Origin: Nemertoderma westbladi
Lineage: Eukaryota > Xenacoelomorpha > Nemertodermatida > Nemertodermatidae
Assembly (NCBI GenBank): GCA_032718475.1
Contig: JAUCBJ010002573.1
Coordinates: forward strand, 1 to 58,757
Direction of reading: 5' to 3'
DNA length: 58,757 nucleotides
A model generated the notes under the pieces. That model searched no databases. It was not told where the DNA came from and worked only from the letters and a program-made list of their open reading frames with translations. Shown here piece after piece: positions 32,433 through 43,579 of this stretch. Every line of letters begins with the position of its first letter. Position 1 is the first letter of the stretch. A program made the translations under genes and the position numbers.

Positions 32433-33108
32433 CGTCTGGCAGCTAGGTGTTATCGTGGCAACTGGCTATAACTTCCCGGCTACATTCCAGCTATTTGTCG
32501 CATCCCAAACAATGTCCCGATAGGATTACATGTTAATTTATCCATGATGGGCTATGGCAGGTGGCGACATTTCCGGAAAAATGGGTACCATAAAAGCTGC
32601 AAAGTAGCCGAGACAGTTTGCCAGTCTACAGCCGCCAGACATGGCCCGCAAGCCGGATAAATATTTCTGAAAATTTGCCAGAAACGGTTTTCCTGGGTAC
32701 ATCCCCGCAGGGACCTCCCTTGCACGCCCACGCCCGTCGCCTACCTCCAGATAAACTGGAAATCGCGAGGGAGGAGTTCCGCAAAATGGAAGAGATGGGG
32801 ATCATCCGCCAGTCCAACAGTCCCTGGGCGTCGCCCCTCCACATGGCCCCCAAACCCTCGGGCGGTTGGCGGCCGTGTGGCGACTACCGACGACTTAACG
32901 ACGCCACAACTCCGGACCGATACCCCATCCCCCACATCCAGGACTTCTCCTCCCGACTGGCAGGTGCGAAGATCTTCTCGAAGATCGATCTGGTGCGCGG
33001 CTACCACCAGATCCCTGTCACAGAAGCCGACATCGCCAAGACTGCGGTCATCACCCCGTTCGGACTGTTCGAGTTCCTTCGGATGCCGTTCGGGCTGAAG
33101 AACGCAGC

Positions 33109-33113
33109 CCAGG
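33109..33113. repeat. Target site duplication of copy C, left
   Basis: CCAGG before the LTR start TGTAAAAGC; repeated at 43580-43584. Removing the insertion restores the Gypsy RT reading NAAQAFQRLMD. Confidence 0.93.
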
Positions 33114-34364
33114 TGTAAAAGCTTCTGTGGGATATAACTGGCCCTTTTGCTTCGCAATCCAGTTTCCCCCCAGGCGCTGGAATACTCTAAAAGGCTCTCT
33201 AACTATATATATATTCCCCTCGCCCGCAAGGTACCGTTATAGGTGTTTTAACGGACATAAAAGTCATTCCTCTATATACGTGCTTTGGCGGACATGGTAA
33301 GGCAAAAAACCCGCAATGCACCAAATACCTTTACACGGCTTGGCCTTGATGATTCAGATTACGACATCTAGCAGCTGGTTGCTGGCATGGAAACGGCCAT
33401 TGGACGCATGGTTCTTTGTTTAGCTTAAGCCAATCAGAGCGATTTTTTCTGTCGATATGGAGATATTCGGCCGATCATACTAGGAGTGTTCAGTCTTACT
33501 GTTTTTTCTTGATACTGTTGTGTTGTAGCTATCTAGGCCAGGAACACCGGCTCTAGAGTCAATTCGTTTCAGACTTTAGAAGAAACATTAGTAGGCTTAA
33601 GATTATAGAGCGTATAACTGTTATCGGCTCAATCGGCACATACATTGTCATATCATATCTTAACCTACCGTCTTAATGCTTTTACTGTTGTCATATTTTG
33701 TATTAGTTGGTTGAATATTATTTGGAGAACATTTATAAAGAACCCAAATTTCCCAATTTTCTTGATACACTACAGGTTAGAGAGACGGGTTATATATAGC
33801 GATTGCGACTTATATTATTGTGGTTGTAGTGAATTTAATGCTATTTGATAAGCACTACATGAGTCCGTTGCTGTTCTCTTTATATATGATAAAATTCATT
33901 GACGGTCGGCAAATTAGTGAGCAGTATTGTGTGTTACTGGTAGTGTGGATGATTGTGGCTGATAACTAAGCATTTCCTAAAGAATGCGCCTCATACGTGA
34001 ATCATAAGCCTTACCGACTTACCGTTGTGATTAGTATAAGTCATATCTCTGTTTACCTAGATAGAGCGCCACGTCCTAAAGGAACTGTTAATATTTCCCG
34101 AAAGTGAATAATATTAGTCAGAAATTATTTATTAACGATCAATCGAATAATACAGTAAGCTTACACTGCAATAATAATCTAAGCCCTCAGAATCCAGTCT
34201 CCCGGGTATATCCAGCGGGTGAATGGACGCGCACTAGGCTGGCTTCTGCTAATGTTGTGTTTATTGGTATTAAATATTTGTCAACTTCTAAAGTCTATTT
34301 ATAAACCAAAAGACATATAAATTTTGGCAGGTTAAACTGCTAAAGGTCTTCAAAAGCGCGTACA
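33114..34364 (+). repeat. 5' LTR of copy C
   Basis: 1251 bp, TGTAAAAGCTTC...GCGCGTACA. It is the full-length counterpart, on the plus strand, of the copy B LTRs. TATA-like stretches occur at 33204-33215. Confidence 0.92.
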
Positions 34365-34432
34365 ATAACAGTTATTGTCTTTATTGCAGTAAGCAATAAA
34401 GTTGAAAGTACCGGTCGACCGGTAAACCTGAA

Positions 34433-34560
34433 CCGGTACTTCTGTAGGTCAGTAGGCCCAACTGCCAGAACCGGTACTGCTGTAGGTCCGTAGGTCCAAC
34501 TGCCAGAACCGGTACTTCTGTAGGTCCGTAGGCCCAACTGTCCTAACCGGTGCTTCCAGT
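34433..34560. repeat. 38-bp tandem repeat, about 3.4 units
   Basis: Units begin AACCGGTACTTCTGTAGGTC and end CCCAACTGCCAG, with one or two substitutions each. Not present in this number in the copy B leader. Confidence 0.85.
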
Positions 34561-34729
34561 ATAAGTACATTAGTATTATTCGATTTTGATTATTGTATAC
34601 TGGTAGGTCTTAGTATTTAATCAGGGACGGCCGCCCTGGTTTTTTATTGAGATTTTACTTATTTCTGTCGGTTTTATTTACATGTAAGTTAATATTGAGC
34701 TGAAGACGTGTAAGTCTGCTCAGATTGTT

Positions 34730-35310
34730 CAGATAATTGTAGGCCGGACTGTTGTCGGATTGTTGTTGGGTTTGGAGAGATTACTGCGTGTGTAGAGTTT
34801 GTCCGATAGAGTGCCAGTTAGTAAGTTGGGGCAGCCATAGCTGTAAGGTCAATCCCCTCTTAAAGAATAAGTCGTACTACCGTGTTAGAACGCATACTAA
34901 CTAACCATTTTGGAATCTGCACATACTGTAGTTTATTTAGGCTTGACAGTATTCTGCCAACGTTTTGGCCTGTGTTTGTTTGTGTGGTCTGTTCAGGTAC
35001 CGTAATAGTTATTACTCAGATATTTTGTAGGATGGATTGTTGTCTAGCTATTATTAGGTCTGAAGAGATTGCTGCGTGTGTAGAGTTTGTCTGATAAAGT
35101 GCCAGTTAGTAAGTTGGGGCAGCCATAGCTGTAAGGTCAATCCCCTCTTAAAGAATAAGTCGTACTACCGTGTTAGAACGCATACTAACTAACCATTTCG
35201 GAATCTACACGTACGGTAGTTTATTTAGGCTTGGTGGGAGTCTGCCAGCGTTTGGTTTGTATTTTGTTTGAGTATTCTGTACGGGTAGCGTAATATTTAT
35301 TATTCAGAGT
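34730..35310. repeat. 288-bp tandem duplication in copy C leader
   Basis: GCGTGTGTAGAGTTTGTC recurs 288 bp apart (about 34786 and 35074). The block from GTGCCAGTTAGTAAGTTGGG to the ACTAACCATTT stretch is nearly identical. Copy B has one unit. Confidence 0.85.
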
Positions 35311-36597
35311 TTATGCGATTATTCGCAACATTCATGTCCCCAAGTTTATTCCTACAGTAATTGTGTTTGTTACACATACCGTTATAGTTAAATTAACCCC
35401 GGTACTACACGGGCTGCTTGGCGTAGGAAAAGACTGGTGACTTTGTGCTTCGGTCACTCCAGCAGATGCCGTGGTTCTTTTAACTGTTCAAGTATATTTA
35501 ACTACTGATTATTTGTTGTACCAGTACTTGTACCTAATTTAGGGTTTAGTGTACAGTGCTTTCCGAAGTAATTAGTGTGTAGGCAGTATATTTGTGTTGT
35601 AAAGTGGTTAATAGGCAAGTTGGATCTGGTAGTCCGCGGTAATTAACTTCCAGGTAGGAACACTCCGTGATACATAACGTAGTACCTATAGCGATACGGC
35701 TATAGGTCGTCAGGCGGTGGTATTTTCCTATCTGGACAGTGCAATATATTTACTACTACTTATTATTTTCAAATACCTTAGTATCCTGTCCGTTGTAATA
35801 ACCAGAATTCTAACCCTTTGTTAGGCTGGTTTGTAGACTTCCTGTAAAATTACCCTAAAATTTCGTACGTAATATTTTTGCTGTGTTTAAGTAAAGATTT
35901 AATCTCACCCGTATCGTAAGTAATTTGTAGTATTAAGTAACTTAGGTAAATTAGAATAATCTGTTTTAGTGTCCCATAAGTAGCACTCCACTGAGAGCGC
36001 ACAGCTTCTGTGTAGTGACTTCCCCAGAAATAATAACATTTATTTCAAGTATTGACAAAACCCCTTTTAAACGGGTATATAAATATTATAAATCAACTCA
36101 AACGATTTATAAATAGTAGGCCTGCCATACAACAACTAGGTCTCAATATCAGTTGGACTACTGCTTAAATAACGGTAATAAAGTAAGTTAAAGTAACCAA
36201 GTAACCCTAAAATATTCAGAAATTCAATTATTCTAAAATAATTGACATACCGGTATTTACCATAGGCTTATTATATTTATTTCTATAAATTTGGGCTGAA
36301 ATCATACCGGTACTCTGTAATTAATTCTAGTTCATAATTATACTTATATATACTAAGTGCAAGCTGTATACCGGTATTCACGATAGGCCTATTATACATT
36401 TATATATATTTGTGCTAAAATTATATACCGGTACTCTGTGACAAACCTAGTTTACAATACTTATATATACTATAACTGTATACCGGTATTCTAATATACT
36501 GTAATAAATTAACGGTACTAGGCCAACGGTCATACTGAATTACTAGACTTGCTTTAACTGTAACTATAGCAGTAAGCATTCAACTGTATAGCTAAAC

Positions 36598-39500
36598 ATG
36601 TCTGACACCCAGCAAAACCTATCAGACAGTCTAATCGATACAACCATCTGTGACACAGATAGGAGTGTGGAGCGATTAAGAAAGGAGTTCAGCTCACCTC
36701 CTACTGAAAGAAAGGTCATCCCTCCAGTAGTAGTATCAGACCCTAAGCTAATCCAACACCATAGGTCTATCATCGGCACTCGGGCCCAAGTCAAACGGAA
36801 CCAGGAAGCAGCTGTCCAACAGCAGCAACATCCTAGTCAAGAAACTTGTTCCCAGCGATCAGATAGCTCCAGTAGTTCGGATACTGAAGAGCTGACCCCC
36901 GAACGCGGAGTGCAGATGACGGCTACAGCCTACTCGGATCCCCTTCTCACCCTTCCTGCCGCAGTGCTAACTACTATATTGATTGCGGTGGAGGAACATC
37001 AAGCCGATTGGGCGAGAAGTAAGCGAGCGACCCAAGATAATTATGCGGGATACGCCAGGGAAGAATTGATGTCTATTGTCGAGTCACAATGGAACTTTCC
37101 CGGACCCGGACTCCCGTTAGATTTGTCCGAGGCCACTTGGGAGGATATATACAGGATGGGAGTGACTAAAGATACAATGGATCCAGCTGTTTGGAAGAGG
37201 TCGGCAGCAGGATATGTGCAGGGATTCTTCGGCTCCTTGGAGCGATTGGAAGGACAACTGTTTCGACAACGCCAAGGACCTCAAGAGCAGGAAGAGCTGC
37301 TATATCAAGTACGCGAAAGAACCCTACGCATTAGACTAATCCTATCAGCCTTTGAGGAAACTTCAAAAAGAAGACAGGACACGTCGCTGCAGGTTGCTGT
37401 CAAAACTTGGTTCCAGCGGGTAGGTCTCAAAGTGCAAGAAACGGATCAGTGGAAATCCCAGCTGTCTGAGAGACTAACCTATGAAGAACCAACCGATGCC
37501 ACCCTTTCTCAAGTGGAAGACGAAGAGACCGCAGAGAGACCACGAACGAGAGACGCCATCGACATTTATCTGTCCGACTATCAGCGATTCCTAGGAGACG
37601 AAGAGTTGAGGAGACGGCTGTCTGGACTTTCCCCTAATAGCGAAGGAACCCAGCGTGTGTTAGACTCAATCGATGCTGAAATGTTAGCTGCTAACCAAGC
37701 TGAGTTTGATGAAAAACTCCACCTCACTAGAGTCCAAGAAGAACTAGTAAAGAAAAAACGGATAGAGGACCGAAAGGCAGCTGCAGTAACAGCGGCAATG
37801 GCCGAAGTGGAAACGGAAAGAAAAGCAGCGGCGGCAGAAGTAGAAGCAAAAAGAAAGGCAGCGGCGGCAGAAGCAGAAGCAAAAAGAAAGGCAGCGGCGG
37901 CAGAAGCAGAAGTAGAAAGAAAAGCAGCAGATGCAGAAAGAAAGGCAGCGGCGGCAGAAGCAGAAGCAGAAAGAAAAGCAGCAAAGGCAGTGGCAGAAGC
38001 AGAACGGAGAGCCTCTGAGGAGACTACCCAACTGGAGTTGGAAAATCTGCAAGAGACGCAAGACAACATAAATAAACAGTTAACTGCTAGTCACATGCAG
38101 ATGATGAGAAAATCTACTCCCAAACGCCAGGGATATACGTCATCGGAGGAAAGCGAAACCACCGATCCTGAAGGCGGAGGAAATAGATCTCGTCTAAGCA
38201 GGCGTAGAAAAACATCTTACCATCACAAATTGCCTGATTTGCCCCCAGCTGTTAGACGACAACTAGCTAGCACAGACTTAAGTAGTATAGAACCTACAGA
38301 CCAAATTATTAAGGTCAAAAAACTCCCTACTATAGTTGATGAGCCTGAAATAATTAGGCCTGTCGTTCCCAAAGTCACTCCTGTGTTAGAGACCCCTGTA
38401 CTTCCAGAGCTTAACTCTAAATTCCCTTTACACAGTACTACACTGCCTGTACCCGGTAGAACAGTCCATGAGAATATCCCTGTCCTGGAAGCTGAGAGAG
38501 AAATCAAAGATTTGTCTCCCGTCGTCCCGCGTCAGCCCGCTACAATGTTGGCGACTCCCGCTTCGGCGGTCGAGTGGGTAGAGGAGGGACGGCGGGGGAT
38601 GAATCTCCTGCTCGGACAGATGCAGGAGACTGTCCACCAACTTAAGGTAACAGTAAGGGAAGGTAGGGCCGAATTGCAAGAAGTGCAGCAAAGTATCGCT
38701 CTAGAACGCGACAAATTAGTCAATATACAAAAAGCGATACCAATACCCCCTGTAACATTGTGTCAACCTGTTAGGTCTGAAGTATTACATGCGCAAGGTG
38801 TGGAGCCTACACGCATCTATACTGCTAGTGAAGTAGAAACTCCTATAGCAAACCCTATTAAGGGTGATTATAAACCTGTTGTTAATGATATTCCCTATAG
38901 ACCTGATAATGATCCGAGAAATTTATATACCGATAATTCGATATTAAATAACACGATGGCCCAAGAAAGCTTTACGCGTCAGATGGCTAGAACAGAAGCC
39001 CGCCAAGCGGTCAAAGTGGGAGAGATCGTCAAATTCAATGGAGATGAAATGAAATGGTTACCTTTCAACGAATATTACAAAGACAGCATACAGAACTCTG
39101 TGCTATCTAACGGAGAGAAACTTAGGTTCCTCATCAAGTGCTTGGAAGGACCTCCCAAGTTAATGGCGTTAAAGTTTATTGGACATCCAGAAGGATTAAG
39201 ACAAGTTTGGGATACATTAAACATCAGGTATGGTAACAAGGATAACATAGCTAAGTATTTGTATGCAAAATTAGTAGCCCCCCGAAACTTCCTTAGTAGT
39301 GGTATTATAGAGTTTTCCGATGAGATTCAGGAAATCTGTAGACAATTGGACTGGTTAGGTAAGTCTCATGAATATCAGAGTTCCATGGTTATTGGAGCAG
39401 TAGTCTCTACTTTACCAAAGGGTGGAGTATGTACACGCTGGGACAAGAAAGTGTTGTATATGAATGAGCAGCAACGACGAAGCCCTACCATGGCTGATCT

Positions 39501-41298
39501 CATGTCCTTCTTAGATAGTGAAGTAAAATTACAACTCATAAAGCAGTCCAGAGAGAAAACATGGGAAAATAAGGTAAGTGAGGAACCCGTTTCTAGGAGA
39601 AGGGTAACACCAGTGTGTTACACTGACGACGACGAAAGCCAAGTCTCTCAGGAAGAGGACAGCGGGAAAGACACAGCAAAATCTTACTATGATAACAAGA
39701 CCTATAAAGACGTAAGTAAATATAAGTCTCGAACCAAGGACAGGAGAGAACAGGTAACAACAACTCCTCCTACGTCTCCTAAGAGAATTCACGGAAGAAA
39801 GCCCGAAGAAAGAACGAGAGTGCATAACTTTACCCAAAGTAAGGTGAGTACCATCAAACCAAAATGTGCGCTGTGCGACGGGCCCCACCGTTTGAGTGCG
39901 TGTGCTGAATTTCTAAAGAAATCCCTTGTAGACAGACGTACAGTCCTGTGGAATAAGCGGTTATGCTATAATTGCCTCAGATCAGGACACCAACGGCGAA
40001 CCTGTTACTCCGACGTAAAGTGTGCAAAGTGTGGCGCGAAACATCACATCTTGTTACACAGTGAGTTCGAACGAGACAACCCGAGTCAGGTAAGTGAGCC
40101 CGAACTACATGTCCAATTCAGTGATGTAAATGACACTGATCAAGAATCTGAGATGGAAGGATTCTATACGGACGAACTCTCCGACACCAACGAATCCTGT
40201 TACTTAATAAATACCGCAGTATATCGAGCACTTACGCATGAAAAGGACACCGACAATGAGTTCCCCCCAACTACCTTTGACAGACAACCATCTTGGAAAG
40301 CTCCAACTTCCAACGTAGGAATCAGAGAATTTCCTGTAGTGCAGGTAAGAGTTCACGGTCCTAACAAAAGTTACATAGTGAACGCCCTCCTTGACTCCGG
40401 CAGCACAGGAACATTCATCGATCAAGAACTAGCCGAAGATATCTTTGCTGGACAACCCAAATTCCGGACTAAATTGAACATGTCAGGAATTATGCAGGTT
40501 TGGAAATCTACCCTAACGGCAGATTACTATGTAGGTGTGTTGTCCACCCCCCAGGATAAATTAGGAGCACAAGGTATAAGGTCGGTAAAAATGGTGGCTA
40601 TAAAGAACTTCGCTACTACTCAAGCAGACCTTTATAATTGGGACGAGGATGAGAGCATTCAACATCTTAAGATACCTCGATTCCAGACAGATTATCCTGG
40701 AGTGCAAATACTCATCGGCCAAAACGCGCATGAGGCGCTCGAGACATTGGAGAAACGGCCTGCTCAACCACAGCCACTACAAACCTATGCGGTAAGAACT
40801 AGAGTAGGTTGGTACTTCACTGGCCCTTCCCGTAGAACTCTCAAAGAGAGATTACCTCAACAACAGGTATACCAAGTAAAGGAATGGGAAATGGAGAGCA
40901 GTGAGGTGGACGAACTAGCTGAGGGAACACCATACTCCTCAGATAATGACGATATTTACTCCAATGTAGATCAATGGAGACATTGCCTTGGGACGATTAA
41001 TCCTGCCGACATCGCTTCCAGAGGAGCAACTCCTCAAGAACTGATAGATACTCCAGACTGGTTAGGTGGATCCGACTTCTTAAGTAAAGAAGAAGAAGAA
41101 TGGCCTCCTCATCTTACCACGGCAGAGGTTAGACAGGCCAAGGGAGCGGAGAAAGTAACACAACAACTCAATCGCCCAGCTGGTCGTTTATGTTTACTGG
41201 AAAGAGACCGAAAACTGTCCAGAAACTATGGAAGGCAAGATACTCTTCCTACGACCACTTCCCTAATCCGACAAATATCTAGGGACTCCATAACGTAA
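36598..41298 (+). CDS. Copy C gag-protease polyprotein fused to pol remnants (1566 aa)
   Basis: One uninterrupted frame from ATG to TAA. The order is: Ser/Thr-rich N-terminus; helical gag region; Lys/Ala/Glu repeat coiled coil at about residues 380-480 (AEAERKAAA-type units); Pro-rich linker; DUF1759-like gag region at about 800-957; three zinc knuckles at about 1088-1155 (CALCDGPHRLSAC, CYNCLRSGHQRRTC, CAKCGAKHHILLH); DUF1758-like aspartic protease with DSGSTGTF near 1265. At about residue 1454 the sequence jumps to the end of RNase H (NVDQWRHCLGTINPADIASRG), and near 1521 to the extreme C-terminus. RT and integrase are gone but the frame is kept, so a Gag-protease product is still possible. 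Confidence 0.9.
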   Translation: MSDTQQNLSDSLIDTTICDTDRSVERLRKEFSSPPTERKVIPPVVVSDPKLIQHHRSIIGTRAQVKRNQEAAVQQQQHPSQETCSQRSDSSSSSDTEELTPERGVQMTATAYSDPLLTLPAAVLTTILIAVEEHQADWARSKRATQDNYAGYAREELMSIVESQWNFPGPGLPLDLSEATWEDIYRMGVTKDTMDPAVWKRSAAGYVQGFFGSLERLEGQLFRQRQGPQEQEELLYQVRERTLRIRLILSAFEETSKRRQDTSLQVAVKTWFQRVGLKVQETDQWKSQLSERLTYEEPTDATLSQVEDEETAERPRTRDAIDIYLSDYQRFLGDEELRRRLSGLSPNSEGTQRVLDSIDAEMLAANQAEFDEKLHLTRVQEELVKKKRIEDRKAAAVTAAMAEVETERKAAAAEVEAKRKAAAAEAEAKRKAAAAEAEVERKAADAERKAAAAEAEAERKAAKAVAEAERRASEETTQLELENLQETQDNINKQLTASHMQMMRKSTPKRQGYTSSEESETTDPEGGGNRSRLSRRRKTSYHHKLPDLPPAVRRQLASTDLSSIEPTDQIIKVKKLPTIVDEPEIIRPVVPKVTPVLETPVLPELNSKFPLHSTTLPVPGRTVHENIPVLEAEREIKDLSPVVPRQPATMLATPASAVEWVEEGRRGMNLLLGQMQETVHQLKVTVREGRAELQEVQQSIALERDKLVNIQKAIPIPPVTLCQPVRSEVLHAQGVEPTRIYTASEVETPIANPIKGDYKPVVNDIPYRPDNDPRNLYTDNSILNNTMAQESFTRQMARTEARQAVKVGEIVKFNGDEMKWLPFNEYYKDSIQNSVLSNGEKLRFLIKCLEGPPKLMALKFIGHPEGLRQVWDTLNIRYGNKDNIAKYLYAKLVAPRNFLSSGIIEFSDEIQEICRQLDWLGKSHEYQSSMVIGAVVSTLPKGGVCTRWDKKVLYMNEQQRRSPTMADLMSFLDSEVKLQLIKQSREKTWENKVSEEPVSRRRVTPVCYTDDDESQVSQEEDSGKDTAKSYYDNKTYKDVSKYKSRTKDRREQVTTTPPTSPKRIHGRKPEERTRVHNFTQSKVSTIKPKCALCDGPHRLSACAEFLKKSLVDRRTVLWNKRLCYNCLRSGHQRRTCYSDVKCAKCGAKHHILLHSEFERDNPSQVSEPELHVQFSDVNDTDQESEMEGFYTDELSDTNESCYLINTAVYRALTHEKDTDNEFPPTTFDRQPSWKAPTSNVGIREFPVVQVRVHGPNKSYIVNALLDSGSTGTFIDQELAEDIFAGQPKFRTKLNMSGIMQVWKSTLTADYYVGVLSTPQDKLGAQGIRSVKMVAIKNFATTQADLYNWDEDESIQHLKIPRFQTDYPGVQILIGQNAHEALETLEKRPAQPQPLQTYAVRTRVGWYFTGPSRRTLKERLPQQQVYQVKEWEMESSEVDELAEGTPYSSDNDDIYSNVDQWRHCLGTINPADIASRGATPQELIDTPDWLGGSDFLSKEEEEWPPHLTTAEVRQAKGAEKVTQQLNRPAGRLCLLERDRKLSRNYGRQDTLPTTTSLIRQISRDSIT

Positions 41299-42890
41299 TA
41301 ACATATGGAGTGGGCGTGTGACTATATCATTTTATATTTGTTTTTATTTTATATTTATGTATGTATTATTATGTAATTTTATTATAATCGTTTTATTCAA
41401 TTTTATTTAGTAGAATGTTAATTTAGTGATTATTTAGTAGATTAGTGCAATGTATTAGTGTTTATTACGTACGTAATTACTTATAATATATATTTAGTGC
41501 GACGGCGAGAAAATAATTATTTTTTCTCTTTCCTTACTGTCCGTATCATATTGTAAATACGTGACTACAGTAAGATGAAATGTCCGTACTTAGTAAAGTA
41601 CAATAAAGCCACTACTATATTCAAGTATTATTGGTAGGCAGAGTATTAGGAATGCAAAGTTCAGATCCTCGTGTCTCGGCTAAACCAAGCTCTGGGTAGA
41701 CCTTGGAAACGACTTGCCTCTTCACACTGACATTGCTTCGTGCGATATTGCTCTTCTACCTTATATTAAATAATACATATAGTAGCGTGATGTCCATATA
41801 ACAGTAGCGTAAAACGCAAATAAATCTGTTAAACCTTTTGACCATCTGTAATTCTAGTCGATTAAGATATCGCGGCACCCACCGATATACTTGAAAGACA
41901 AATTCTAGAATCAGTGGTTAACGTCCCCAGACAAGTTCTGGAATAAATCGGTGCCCATCTTAAATATTAATTTAATATTTAGTAAAATCTGTAAAATTCA
42001 GATCCTTTAAATTTCTAGTCAATTAAGATATCGCAGCACTTACCGATACTCTTAAAAGACAATTGTCATAGAATTAAGGATCCTATGCCCCCAGACCTGC
42101 TCTGGAATCAAATTGTGTCAATTTTAACATCAAATAATAAAATTCACGGGAATAAATTTAAATTCGTATTTTAAATGAATTTCATAAATTGTCATTTTGT
42201 GCAATTTATAACATTCCCAAAATTCCATTAATTAATAGATTATGGGAGCGGAGATTCATCCTATTGAGTGTATTAGAGTGCGAGAATCTCCAACATATAG
42301 TCAATAGCCGATAAAATTAATAAAATCATGCATAAAGAGGATATTGACAATTAAAGAATTATTATTAAATAGCATCCCAGATCTGTATGCATGAGAATTA
42401 CCCTAATTCTACCGCTAGCATTCCATAATGTCACCATAGCAACACCCACGCTAGAATTAGAAGCAAGTTAAGAGAACAATAGAAAGCTTGTCCTATTGCA
42501 TAGCATAGAGAATACATAGCACACTGTTAGTATCCAAAGATACACAGTAATAACGTGACATTCTGGAAGACACTGACTAACGGACAAATGGCCTGTATGT
42601 GTACAATTGGTGACAGTTGTGTGGAATTTGTGCGTTTATAGGTGAATGTTACTGCTAAAGTATGTTTACAGTAGCTAGTCGCAATTGTGAAAGTAGCCCA
42701 ACTCTCCTATAGAAAGAACCTAAAGTGGATTCAAGCCTTTGGGACGGACAGTGGAGTGACTTGTGCCGGTTATCGTTGTCGTGCTGTTGCTACATGTTGG
42801 CGTAAACACCGCGACGACGGTACATCGGCGCTGAGAATCCCACTGTCCGGGGGCAAAGAGAAGTAGGCAGCGACGTCCGCTCGCCTACGG
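41299..42890. other. Copy C post-pol noncoding segment
   Basis: Homologous to 2064-3765 of copy A, starting with GGAGTGGGCG then TGTGAC. The homology ends at CGCTCGCCTA. Here a deletion removed the third ORF and the first part of the 3' LTR, and the LTR remnant follows at once. It contains two CCAGA/TCTGG hairpins (41927-41941, 42091-42105). Confidence 0.75.
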
Positions 42891-43579
42891 ATGCTTTTAC
42901 TGTTGTCATATTTTGTATTAGTTGGTTGAATATTATTTGGAGAACATTTATAAAGAACCCAAATTTCCCAATTTTCTTGATACACTACAGGTTAGAGAGA
43001 CGGGTTATATATAGCGATTGCGACTTATATTATTGTGGTTGTAGTGAATTTAATGCTATTTGATAAGCACTACATGAGTCCGTTGCTGTTCTCTTTATAT
43101 ATGATAAAATTCATTGACGGTCGGCAAATTAGTGAGCAGTATTGTGTGTTACCGGTAGTGTGCATGATTGTGGCTGATAACTAAGCATTTCCTAAAGAAT
43201 GCGCCTCATACGTGAATCATAAGCCTTACCGACTTACCGTTGTGATTAGTATAAGTCATATCTCTGTTTACCTAGATAGAGCGCCACGTCCTAAAGGAAC
43301 TGTTAATATTTCCCGAAAGTGAATAATATTAGTCAGAAATTATTTATTAACGATCAATCGAATAATACAGTAAGCTTACACTGCAATAATAATCTAAGCC
43401 CTCAGAATCCAGTCTCCCGGGTATATCCAGTGGGTGAATGGACGCGCACTAGGCTGGCTTCTGCTAATGTTGTGTTTATTGGTATTAAATATTTGTCAAC
43501 TTCTAAAGTCTATTTATAAACCAAAAGACATATAAATTTTGGCAGGTTAAACTGCTAAAGGTCTTCAAAAGCGCGTACA
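42891..43579 (+). repeat. 3' LTR of copy C, 5'-truncated
   Basis: 689 bp, matching 33676-34364 base for base except for three substitutions seen by eye, and ending GCGCGTACA. CCAGG follows. Confidence 0.92.

Larger units (their letters stand above)
31426..33113 (+). pseudogene. Gypsy (CsRn1-like) element, 5' part: gag and start of RT
   Basis: Gag from about 31430 (AQAEAQFNIRSIV, DDTKYYYVVGALDQD) to HQR near 31978 resembles CsRn1-type Gypsy gag. It is followed by an unrelated 93-bp tandem array and about 400 bp that do not code, so nucleocapsid and protease are missing. RT resumes near 32690 with [23 protein letters not shown] and [15 protein letters not shown], and stops at FGLKNAAQ where copy C is inserted. 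No 5' LTR is present; the left end abuts the fold-back element. Confidence 0.88.
34365..36597 (+). other. Copy C leader between 5' LTR and gag
   Basis: 2.2 kb, AT-rich and untranslated, homologous to the leader of copy B on the opposite strand. It contains a 38-bp tandem array, a 288-bp tandem duplication and a cluster of TACCGGTA motifs near 36240-36490. No convincing primer-binding site or gene is seen. Confidence 0.75.
33114..43579 (+). mobile_element. BEL/Pao LTR retrotransposon copy C, internally deleted, inserted in Gypsy RT
   Basis: A 10.5-kb plus-strand element. It has a full 5' LTR, leader, a single long gag-protease ORF fused to pol scraps, the 1.7-kb post-pol segment and a 3' LTR lacking its first ~560 bp. 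RT, most of RNase H, the whole integrase and the third ORF are deleted. The flanking CCAGG repeat and the precise split of Gypsy RT prove the insertion. LTRs differ at three positions in 689 bp by eye, so it is the youngest of the three copies. It could only move with enzymes supplied in trans. Confidence 0.93.

Noticed and set aside
36564-38691. Minus-strand ORFs opposite copy C gag
   Set aside because: Shadow frames of the Ala/Lys/Glu-rich gag; their Ser/Ala- and Leu/Phe-rich composition is a by-product of the repeat.
33114-43579. A DNA transposon with GTGTA...TACAC inverted ends and 3-bp CAG duplication
   Set aside because: The boundary is better read as TGTAAAAG...GTACA with 5-bp CCAGG, which matches the LTR pair and copy B's AAACT insertion.
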